From: Lineus longissimus
Taxonomy: Eukaryota > Nemertea > Pilidiophora > Heteronemertea > Lineidae
Reading direction: 5' to 3'
Assembly: GCF_910592395.1 (NCBI RefSeq)
Contig: NC_088314.1
Span: 1,056,001-1,116,000, forward strand
DNA: 60,000 nucleotides
Position numbers and translations under genes: made by a program
In this document: positions 36,320 to 47,500 of the stretch, piece by piece
Layout: every line of letters starts with the position of its first letter
Numbering within the stretch: position 1 is the stretch's first letter
Notes under the pieces: generated by a model
Told to the model about the DNA's origin: nothing
What the model saw: only the letters and a program-made list of their open reading frames with translations
Databases searched by the model: none

Positions 36320-36392
36320 GCTGTCACAACTTTCAATTCGGCACAACCAGTTGGTTCCTGGAAGGTGCTGCCATCTGGTAATTTGTGACAGC
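36320..36392. repeat. Inverted repeat with 10-bp arms
   Basis: gctgtcacaa at 36320-36329 pairs with ttgtgacagc at 36383-36392, with a loop of 53 bp. Confidence 0.45.
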
Positions 36393-37419
36393 TTCTGACT
36401 GATTGTACATTGAATTGTACTACTACTTAATAATTAGCTGTTCATTGGCAATTAAAGGGGGATTATAGGCTAGTCAAAGTCTATCAATAAATCACCCAAG
36501 GTATTGGAGCATCTAAATTCACTAACCATTTTCTCATCACATTCTGCCTTGCGGTGGGCTCCTGAAACGCACCTGATTTAACCTGTTCGCAAATAGTAAC
36601 TGCAAAATCAGCCAGCAGGCGTCAGCATTTTCTCGAAGGCAACACGTCGTGATAATGCATTTCATAACAACGCTGAGTACCACCTTAAAAGTTGCAACAA
36701 ATCTGATTTCACAGTAATCAATGCATTCCCGATCCCCAAACTTGTTGCATATTGACTATTTGGTAGAATTACAATAGGTCAGGGTCCCTTCCAACAGCAT
36801 AAAATCTGAATGACATAACAGTTCATAAACTACATTACAACTATCTCAGTCAACATTCTGACTCGGAATCATTGGTTCGCTACAAAACGAGAAGACGTTA
36901 CTACCACACTTTTCACAATTGTTGACACGGCATTCAAATAGCAGCTGAAAGCCATTTCAAGAGGGGCACGATGCCAGAATTCTGCCATTGTAAATCAAAA
37001 GTTTGAAACTGATATTACACAATGGGATGATAATCTCCTACGCTCCGTTGGCTATGGCTTCAAGCGCTCCGTGATCAGTTGCCCTCCCATCACTCACCCT
37101 AGTAGACCTACCCTCGCTCCTGGATTTTATACTTTTGAGTCATTCTTTGACAATTGAACAAGAAGACAACGCAGCCTCCTCAATCGTGTAGGCCTATTCC
37201 CCCTGCAACTGATCAGATCAATTCTTTAATCATTTCACCAATAACCTATAAAACATCCTTTGGGGTATGCCAAGAAATAAAAGTACATTCTGAAGAAAAA
37301 TATGTTGAATAAACAGGCCTAACAAAAAATGAATTGACTAGATTGATAATTGCACACACCCTATTTGGCCGCCTGGAATGAACCTGGTGTAACAGAAATC
37401 AGTGTCCCTAGGAGAGTCT

Positions 37420-37610
37420 TACCGTTGTTCCAGTGGTAAGACAGATGTCCCTCACTAAAAACGGTGCCTGACACCTCTGAGGTTGTTGGTCTGACTCCTG
37501 ATCAGAGCACATCAACATGTGAAAGAGAGGGCGACTCTTTAAGAGCGTACATTTCCTCCAGGGTCTCCAGTTTCCTCCTACATTTCATTTCATACAGAGC
37601 TGCTTAGTTA
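37420..37610 (+). repeat. tRNA-derived SINE-like copy 1
   Basis: It has an A-box-like ttccagtggtaaga, then cacctctgaggt, ggtctgactcctg, atgtgaaagagagggcga and gtttcctcctac in that order. The same blocks occur in the same order at 58890-59080, where the B box reads ggttcgattcc. The two are members of one dispersed family. Confidence 0.6.
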
Positions 37611-37834
37611 CCAACTGCAGGTCTGGCATGCATCTCCACCAGAGGGACCTACATACTAATATTGACTTCATCGATTTTTTTATTTTAATCATGGAAGGAA
37701 AACACATCAAAGTTTGAAAAATAATCTTCTCTTTACAATTACTTCAGATATTAATTCACCTATTCCTAGTTTAGCCTATTGATTATAATATCATCTACCA
37801 CATCTCTTTGAAAAGATAAAGTTACCAGTTCGAG

Positions 37835-37840
37835 TTTATT
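37835..37840 (-). terminator. SLC2A13: Candidate poly(A) signal of the transporter gene
   Basis: The plus strand reads tttatt, which is AATAAA on the minus strand, about 450 bp after the transporter stop codon. This gives a 3' UTR of normal length. Cleavage would be expected shortly to its left. Confidence 0.4.
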
Positions 37841-38004
37841 CTGTATGTTTGTGTGCAAGACCTTGAGGTGTTTCAGAATAGATACTGATACCACACAGTC
37901 CGTATCGGTTGTCTCACCAAACACAGCCTCTCAGCTCAACCCCATCCTTGAATCATTGGAGATTCCAGGCCGGGCTCGATCACAGTTCTGTTTATACATT
38001 CCTT

Positions 38005-38225
38005 CACATGATAACCATAGCAACATGTTGCTACTGGCAACATGCTTGCCAAGACACTATCACCATAGCACATGGTAACATGTTTACCATGCCAACTATC
38101 AAAGTTCAACATAGCAACTAGTTCACCATGGCAACAGTTCAATTTCGTAGCAACCATCATCATTCAATACAGCAACTCGTTTACCATGGTACCATTTTGA
38201 TCAAAGTTCACCATGGAAACAAGTT
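38005..38225. repeat. Second cluster of CCATGGCAAC-like motifs, transporter 3' region
   Basis: About eight related words occur in 220 bp: taaccatagcaac, ctactggcaac, tcaccatagcac, tttaccatgccaac, aacatagcaac, ttcaccatggcaac, cgtagcaacc, tttaccatggtacc and ttcaccatggaaac. Spacing is irregular, about 15-35 bp. The motif matches the cluster at 2243-2352. Confidence 0.7.
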
Positions 38226-38291
38226 TGGGTGAACAAATTGATAGCCACAGTTCCAAGTCCACATTGAGTAGGCCCAAAATTGTTGGCTCCA

Positions 38292-38524
38292 TTATTCTGG
38301 TGAGTCCAACTCTGAATCTCTGCCGTCCCGATTCAATCCCCGTATATGGACATACTGCACACTCTTCTCCGCATAGGACTGTAACTTGACGGCGCCAGTG
38401 CCAAACCATGGCCGTGCAAACAGACCTTCCACTTCCTCGAGGCTCTTGCCCTTGGTCTCTGGTAGGAGGAGCACGAGGACGATGAATCCGAGGGTCGTCA
38501 AGGCAGCGTACAGCCAGAAGGTGC
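38292..38524 (-). CDS. SLC2A13: SLC2A13-like last exon (TM12 and C-terminal tail)
   Basis: It encodes [40 protein letters not shown] and a cytoplasmic tail ending SELDSPE with TAA at 38292-38294. PETKG is the sugar-porter signature after the last membrane segment. The acceptor is at 38525-38526. Confidence 0.93.
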
Positions 38525-41500
38525 CTGGAAGAAAGACAGTTATCGAACTCATGACGCTTGCTACGGGGTACACAAAGAATACAAAACCACCGATTGGAAA
38601 GAGCTGGGAGGGTGATAATTAATATAAGACTTCCTTTTCTTATAAGATTATAACATGCTTGGTTAGTTTCATCAATTATCTCCTCTTATAGCGCATGTGC
38701 ATGGTACTAGAATGTTGGATGAACTGGTGCCCACTCCTAGGAGACGATGTAACTCACCATATCTTGTGAGTGATTCTGTGAGAGTGAGGAATGTCATGGA
38801 AACAATGAGGTTGAAGATCCAGTTGGTGAATGTGGAGACAGCATTGCCTGTGCTCCTGGCCCAGAGTGGGTAGATCTCAGAATTGATCGTCCATGGCATG
38901 GGACCCATTCCTGGAAGAGGGGAGACAAGGTCAGCAGAATACAAGAATCATGATCTCCAAACGACTTGAATGAAATCCCTTTGGCTCCTTACACTGATGG
39001 ACCTGAGAGTGAAACGTGGTACCCATCAAATAACTCCAAGTGGTGCCCAAACACAGTGGCACACAAGAATCATTCACTCGCCTTACCTGGTGCGAAGAAG
39101 ACTAGATAGAGTACGAGGCCAACCATGGCCATCCAGGCGTAGGATGTGGGACAGTATTCATACGCCCAAGTGATGGCTCCTGGTAATTCCGTGGCGTTGC
39201 ATCGTCCCACCGTGGCGCTGAGGGGATTGTCGTAATTGGTCGGCAGACAGGACCCGTTATAAGGCGTGACTGTTCCATCCATATAACAGTACCCGCAGTA
39301 TAAGTCTTCCATACATTGGTTACACGTGCTGCAACAGTTAAGTTCAAACTCTCCATGATTTTTTTAAAAATACCAAAATGTCAAGTGACTTTGACAACAA
39401 ATGTGGTTGATGAGTGTTAAGTATGATCAGAAAAGTCCCTTTCTGGTCCTCTTTGTTTTTCATCCACCGCTGCTTGAGCTGTACCGACTTTTGAATGAGT
39501 GTACTTTTCTACTGAAAGCGGCTTGAGGGTGAAGACTGACGGGCAGGACAATCGTGCCCAGTCACGTACGATATACTTTAGCAATACTCTTGATAGCTCA
39601 AATTCTTGCAGCTCCCCCCCCCCCCCCCAATTATCATATGTTTTTGATGATGCCTACCTATATTGACTACAATGGGAGTTTTTACTAACTGTCTCTTTGA
39701 GTTGTAGTGATGGTGAATTTAGAGCGGCTAACTGGAATCCCACGGCCAACCATATAAGACTGATTATAGCACCTGAAATAGGACATGAAAAGTGAGTCAA
39801 GACCTCTAAAACCATTGTTGTGACAGTGAACCACGAAGACAATCCTTCGGTTAAAACTATCAACCCAATCAGGATATCACCTACCTATTAAACTTCCCAG
39901 CGTCAGCGGTCTCCTTCCGATCTTCTCCACCAGATATAAACCAACAAACGTGAAAAGGAAATTCACCGCCGATGTAACCGCTGAGAGCCAAATGGCGGTG
40001 ACTTCATCTTTAACTCCTGACATCTTGATGATAGTGGCACTGTAGTACCTGAGGGAAACCAATGGGACAGAATTAGAAACGTGGTTGGAATCACAGACAA
40101 TAGTGGCCTTTATAGTATCAAAACTGGACAGGTAGCAAGACTATTTATCTACACCCAGTAGTTCTAAGCGTGCAACCGTGTTATCATTTATTGGAATTAA
40201 GTAGAAGAGAAGGTTTACTTTGTTTACAAAATCAGTTATCAAACTAGATTACCTCCAATATTCATCAGTTTATTGGGCGTATAACGAATTTAGAATGCTC
40301 AGCAAACAATTCAAGTATATTTGTTTTTGTCAAACAACACTGGTGTATTTCCTCGACTATTTCAGCAGTTTTCCCAGACAGTATTGGTAAAGCCTCCAGC
40401 AAGGCAATCGGAATATCAATTATTTTTGATTACAGTGAAAAATTGTCTCACACCATTACATTTTAACCAATAACATGCAGAGTACAAACTTTATTCAGAA
40501 AACAGCGGTGAGAAGAAACAACCAAAGACTGATGTCAATCACAAGGATTTAGTTTTTTTCTTCCAATGACCCAGACGCATAGACCAGTTTGTTGGAGCCG
40601 ATAAGCCATTCATTAGCTTTCTCAGCATGATACAACTCTATCAATTGTGCCAATATTTACACCGCAGCCCACTCTCTTGAGGAAGAAATGGCATCCAATC
40701 ATAGTAACTCATGATGCTCGTACATAAAAAGTATCATTGTGATAGAGTGACATCAGTTCGCCTGTCCCGCGGAGGTATGGGTTTGTCGATCTAGCCATGA
40801 TTTGGGTTTCAAGGAATGTACCCAGATGGCAGCAGTCTCCACTTGCTGAGAACGACAGTAAACCAATGACGAGCCATTACTGGTATCTGAGATCTCTGAT
40901 TAATGAAGAGGTAATTCGACTCATGCGGAAATTTCTCCCTCATGAAAAACGCCTCTTCTCTGCGAACATCTCTATTTATAAGTCACTACCCTTGAATTTT
41001 GTTTGATTCCCTCGTTATGCAGACCCAGTAGGTGTAAAACTTCAGTGCTAACTCCTACACATTCCGGATAAAGAACCTAAAAACACCCCAACCGACAGTT
41101 TAATTCTTAAAGAAATGTACCATTGATGAAACTTCTTTCCCGCTACACTTCTGGTGACAGGTGCAGGACTAACGGTGATACTTACATGACTGTATTGATG
41201 CCGGCTAACTGTTGGAACATCTGCAGACTGCACCCGATGAGTAGGGCACGGCGCAGTGAGGGAGTCTGTAACATTTGTAAGATGATGGGCGCCCGAGTAC
41301 CTGAAACCAGGGAGGGAGGCGGTGGTTACTGGCAGAAATCTACAAATGGAACATTCAGCTTAAAAGCCTATTGTCCAGTGACTTTGGTGGGTAAGGAACA
41401 TTCGCAAACCTCTACCAGGAGATTTGGTCACAAGTCCTCCAGACTACGTAGTAAGTTTCTCAATATCTTTTGATCGATACTGGGACCTGTCGGGAAAAGC

Positions 41501-44500
41501 TTTATAAGTGCATTTCGTTATATTGTTCTCTATCAAAAGTTCATCTGCAATTTTGATGATCAGAACTCTAGACCAAGCTCAACTTGTCGCCTAGTTCTTG
41601 CTAGATGACTGAACACCACTTACTTCTTTCCTTTCTCTCTATCTCCGCCAACATGCAGTTTGTTTTTATACATTCGAACTCCTCCTCGATGTCTTGTTCG
41701 CCTCGTATGTGTTGTAAGACTTCCCGGGCTTGCGCCTCCTTGTCTTGGATGATAAGCCATCTCGGACTCTCCGGGAGGAAGAGGAACCCGAGGAAGAGGA
41801 TCACTGACGGGATGGCACCGAGGCCAAGCATGTACCTGAAAAGAGACAGCGAAAATGGCATGAAAACGTTTGTCATTACCTCTCCATTACACCCCAGATT
41901 CAATCACGAGAAAAACAGCACCATCATAAACTGCTCTTCTTCCTATCTTCAGTAACAAGATGCCGGCACCTGCACTAGTATCGAAAATGCTATTTTGCCC
42001 AATGGCTTGCAAACCGGTGTAATGTTTTTGAGTGTTTCTGTTTTTGAGTGTTTCCCCTCATTGTTTGGGAACGCTCAAAAATAGATTGACAAGTTTTTCT
42101 GTGTATCCCCCCCTATTGAAAAGTCGTGGTCTCTCTAGCTGCCTATTGTTTGGAAACATTGACACATGGGGAACAACCACAGATGTTACACCGGTCAATA
42201 GGCCTTCAGGCCTTTGACAATATCACGATGACGATGATGATGATGATGTAGCCAGTCAGATGTAGCATAATACCTAGATTCACAGAAGTCATGCTGGAGG
42301 CACATAAGCCTTTAGTCACAAACCAAACATAATCGCCAATCGATACACCAGCAGACCTCTTAAGTCCAACCAACGCTTAATTGGCAAAACTAACCTCGAC
42401 ATCTCAATTCAAGGAGTTGGATAAAAAGCCATTTCTCTGGCTCGGCTAGATAAGGGAGAGGCAATTACTGATAGAATACCACTGGGAATAGTGGTAAGAT
42501 GGTCAGCTTTACAGGGAAAAACATTCATTCCTTGAGTCAGAGCCAAGAGACAAGTTAGAGTAAGCGGTGGAAGGGCAGAAATCTTAGTTAATTTTGAGAA
42601 TTAAAGTTAAAATACGTCAACCTGATATCTAGCACTGGCTTGGTCTGCGGACTTTACTGCCCGGCATCATTGCACCGCCAGCCACTGGAAGAACTACATC
42701 CAAACCAACAGCTTTTTGCCGAAGACTTACATCATACATACCAGTGAACATTGCCTGAGGAAATTGGCGAGGCAATTGGCAATTGACAAGTGAAAACAGA
42801 AGGACCCTGGTCTCAGATATTCTATATTGACTTGAGCTACCACCACTGAAGACAGACAAGCCAGAAGAATTTGGCGATCGATATCAGCTGTGACCAAACC
42901 AACCCAGGCGAAAGTCTGATATAGCTTCCTTATTAAGTCATCACTCATGCTGGAAGCTGCGATCTAACAACGAGCACGCTGTTCCTTCTTAATAGCTTGC
43001 TGGCCTGTCAAGCGACAATCCGGATATTGGCTATGGTCGCCAACAATTTCAAACGCCTGCAGCTTGAAAAGCTTCAGCAACAATTAGCTACTACCAACAG
43101 CACAACTGGTTCTTTGGCTTCATCATTCTGACATATCAGGCGTGTTGCTCTGTCTGAAGACAAATACTGTGTGGTGGAACAATTTTTCCTGATGTACAAC
43201 CAGCCAATCGTGAAGTGCAGAAATAAAAGTCTGGCGATCATCCTGAACACCATTCTGACAACTTGAAGAGTAGAAAGCAATGGTACTTTTTATGGCAAAC
43301 GAGAACGCCTGAGCTCTCATCCACACACAACTCATTAGGATTCATGGAACACCAACACAGATCCTCCTCAAATTGCCCCGGGGTAGTTTCCTATCAGTGT
43401 GGCTAATAGCATGGCTAGGAGGTGTTTCGACAGAAAACGAGCTGGCTAACTGTCGCGTTAGGGAAGAAAACGTGCCATAGAAACAATATCGGATTTGGTA
43501 ACTTTGGTTAGATGCAGCTCATTGATATCGTTTGCAGAAGATGCTTAGTTCATACTGATCCTTTTCACTCTCTGACTTTATCTTATTTTTGGTAACATCC
43601 TTGCATCAGGGTTAAATTCATTTTGTTCTAACCTATTGAGTATTGTAACCACTAGTGCACCATCAGTGCAGCAAGGACAACTATCTGACTTTCTGTATTC
43701 CTCAATCATGCTCAATCTGATCGAGTCTTGGCAAGAAACCTCATTATCAATACATGTATCACTCAAGTCCTAACATTATGGAGACAGCGATTATTCAACC
43801 ACTTCTTCCCGACAGCAATTTCCGTCAAGCAGCAGCTCTCCATAAGTCGAGCTGGACTATTTTATGTGCACTGAGTCTGACATATTAAACTGTGCAGATT
43901 CTGCCAGGCGTTCAGTTTTATTTTCTGCAGCTGGCGGTGCCGACAAGGCCGTCATAAAGCTCACGTCATGTAGTCACGTCTGCCCAGCCTACTAGTTATA
44001 TTCAATTCAATTCAATTCAATTCAATTTATTGCACAACTATCAAAGGATAAGACAGTATGGCAGTACATTACATGTACGTGTATATACAAATACAACACA
44101 TACAAAAATAGGTGGCAGCATAGACAGTTATAGGTCAGCATAGACAATTACGTAGCTGAAACGTAGCGAGGTCAACCCATGGGAGTAATGCCGCGAGAAT
44201 TTGCACTGCATATAAGAGTCTGGGAAGGATTATAGAGTGGAACAAAGAAAAGCTGTGACCGGCGACGGTCGTCAGTACCATGTTTGGGGTTCATGGAATA
44301 ACTCGTCCCCCGTTTTCCCCCTAAAAAGGGGGAAAGATTCCACCCTATGATTGGTAATTTTTAATTTTCAGTAATCGCGTAGTTCCATTCTCTTAGCTCA
44401 GATGGCAGCACCTGCCAGCTATAGCCACGACAAGACATCAGAGCGAAAGTGAATGAATACGAGGACATTTCTGTTTTCCACCCCAACGGGCCTGTTTATT

Positions 44501-47500
44501 TTTACCGTCGCTCTATATTGTTACCTGCAGAAATGACTTTCGGTCAATGAGACAGTAGTGCAGCATAGGCCTATCTCTTCTGGATGTGCCCTCCCCTTCT
44601 TAGCTCGCCATGTTGCCAGAGAGTGTACAAAGTCTTTGCTGGATGTGCCATGCCCTTCACTATGCGTACTCTGTCTGCTCTGGATGTGTCCTCTCCCAAC
44701 GCAGTGCACCATGTTTCCACAGGGTGGACCTTGTCTTCACCCTTAGCAAAATGTGTCTCATTTTCACATGGTGAATACCTGATCATTTTCATAAAGGGAT
44801 TGCATGAAATCAGAACACCAGACCTGAAGAGTCAGCAGATACTGCAACAACCATACCATAACATGCTGCCACAACCAGACCTGATAATACAGCATATGCT
44901 GTCACAACCAGACCTGATGAGATTGCAGATGCTGTCACAAGTACAACCAGACCTGACGAGATTGCAGATACTGCCACAAGTACAACTAGACCTGATGAGA
45001 TTGCAGATACTGCCACAAGTACAACCAGACCTGATGAGATTGCAGATACTGCCACAAGTACAACCAGACCTGATGAGATTGCAGATACTGCCACAAGTAC
45101 AACCAGACCTGATGAGATTGCAGATGCTGCCACAAGTACAACCAGACCTGATGAGATTGCAGATACTGCCACAAGTACAACCAGACCTGATGAGATTGCA
45201 GATACTGCCACAAGTACAACCAGACCTGACTAGATTGCAGATACTGCCACAAGTACAACCAGACCTGATGAGATTGCAGATACTCATATTAGTCAGGGAG
45301 CCAGTGAGAACGGGCCATGGGAACGATGGGCTATTTGTGGTAGAAATTTTGGAAAGAGTTGGAACCTATATGTCAAATAGAAGACAGCAGGCATAATGAC
45401 AAGGCCAATTGATGGTGATTTCGGCTACAAATAGAGAACAAAGAAGTCCTAATACATGTGTATGTAAAACTAAGCATTCCAAATAGCTTGAAATGCGCAC
45501 AACATACTGGTCATGCTTGAGTTATTTCATCAGTACAAATCAATGAGTGCATGCTTAATGAATAAAACACAGACATTTACATGTGAATGCAATTTGCTAC
45601 ATATTGATTGCGTGATTCTGAGAATGTTTCGTATAACTTGGCACCAATCGACTAAAGCTTACTATCGGTTAAGGTCTTTGCGTTCAATCCAAAATCATTA
45701 GAACATAATCTGCTTATAGCGAGTGACTGGTGCTGCACTTGTTTTATCGGTAATCGCATTAAAGGCTCCAAGCGATATTCAGGGGGTTATAGGTTCGAAG
45801 TAACAGGTGACATGGTTAAGCCATAACACGACTTGCCATAGAGAGGGAAAGAGTTACTCTCGCTCACATGACAATGTATTTGGAGTTCACGACCAAAGCA
45901 ACTGTTTACAAATCTCTAACTTCTCTAACAGAAACTTGTCCACATCGGTTCTCTGTCCAGATATGGCGAGACTGTATAAAGATTCCAGCATCGCCTTTGA
46001 TCCCTTACAGACGAGCGGTGATTCATCAGTCACCGCGATGTTAGTTCCGTTCACGCCTGATTGGCTCACTTCATTGGATGAGCTAAGCGGCTCTGCAGCA
46101 CGTGAATGTTTCGTCTGACACTTGCGGTGGGTTAGGTTTTTGGTTGTTCTACTACACATACGTGCCAGTTAATTTTGATTCCTGTTCTTGATAACAGTTT
46201 GAATGTCAAGTATCTTATGTTGCTCGTCCTTGAAACACCCCCCCCCCCCCCCCAAGAGCTTCTTGCTCACCTCAGAATAAGACAGGGAACAACATTCATG
46301 CATGAAAAAATACTTAGATTGCATGTAATTGAATGACTGATATATGAAGTAGGTATATCGCCGTGGGAAACTGAAAGCCCAGATACACACATACCCAGAT
46401 TTGGTCAATATAGCCATCACTTCCAAATGCTGCTTTCTATTTCCGGCAGTGATTATGGTTTGCTTGATTTGTGTCAGAACCCGCCCACGCACGGCTGATC
46501 AATGGCTATTACACTCTGTCCACTCTCACTGCAACCACCTCACTTTCTGTTGCAGCGATTCAAACATATTTCACCAAGTATCAGGAACGCGTTATTGTAA
46601 ATTGTTCAAAGGGTTTTCAGAATAAATTAAGAATAACACCATCTCGGTGTTGGTTTTCAGCAGGATTTGAACCGTGACTCAGGTTATTCAATATCTTGTG
46701 ATGGGTCATCAAATTTCTCGCCCCATGGCCCTAAAAGTTGTGATTCACTGATTAGATGTCTTTACTGGACTCCTATATTGCATTTTCTGGTCTGTTTGAC
46801 CCTCTTAGTCTTGTGAATCATACATCCAAGCGATGCTTACTCAATTGATTACATATTTGGCAAGTGAACCATGGGACGGATTTAGTCATACTTCACGACA
46901 GTTGGTTCTTTTGATGAACAGCTAGCAACAAGTGGCTGACGATTGCATCTCCCCAGTTTGTCCCACCGTTGGGTGAAACTGCATAAAATGATCTTCCTAT
47001 TCGCATTGCTATGACAATGGTTGTGACGTGAAGACTCTCGTGGCAATCATTATCATCAGGATTGTTCACGACTTTCACCAATGCTATCGTTTAGTACATG
47101 GTGGCCGTGATAGGGAAAACACCAGAAGGGTAAAGAAGGCATCCTGAGGGGACGTTGCGATTTCAGAGCCTTGCCAGTCTGGAGCAATTTTCATTCTCTC
47201 AACACAACGCACTCACATGTCCCAAGGTGCAAAGTGATCGCAAGGTGACAACCATCAATCGAATCAGTGCCAACAGTGTTTGAATATGAATTATTAAGCG
47301 CGGCGATGTCATCGATACGATCCCAATATGAATAATACATCTTCTTCGACATTGATGTCTGGCAGGCGACTACTGGTTCACATCAATCAAGCATAGCCTA
47401 TATAGAGCTTCAAACTGGCGAATTCGAAAGCTGGATTCGCTTCGTATTTACAAACCAATTTCAAGCTCTAATCGTTTTTTACGAGAGCCCACTGATGGAC

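Larger units (their letters stand above)
34901..37834. other. Intergenic region between the laminin 5' end and the transporter 3' end
   Basis: No exon was recognised on either strand. It contains an inverted repeat at 36320-36392 and a SINE-like sequence at 37420-37610. Open frames of up to about 100 codons (for example 35122-35532 and 35686-35982) show no family features. Confidence 0.5.

Noticed and set aside
42629-43335. Series of minus-strand frames as a decayed retrotransposon Gag
   Set aside because: The frames are broken and I could find no zinc knuckle, protease or reverse transcriptase motif to support it.
44866-45284. CRISPR-like regular repeats
   Set aside because: The units are contiguous tandem copies with no unique spacers, in animal DNA.
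44584-45396. 270-codon plus-strand open frame
   Set aside because: Most of it is the minisatellite, whose unit length keeps several frames open on both strands. It has no domain or splice support.
45807-46159. Overlapping frames of about 100 codons on both strands
   Set aside because: Both strands are open over the same bases and neither shows family features, so chance is the simpler explanation.
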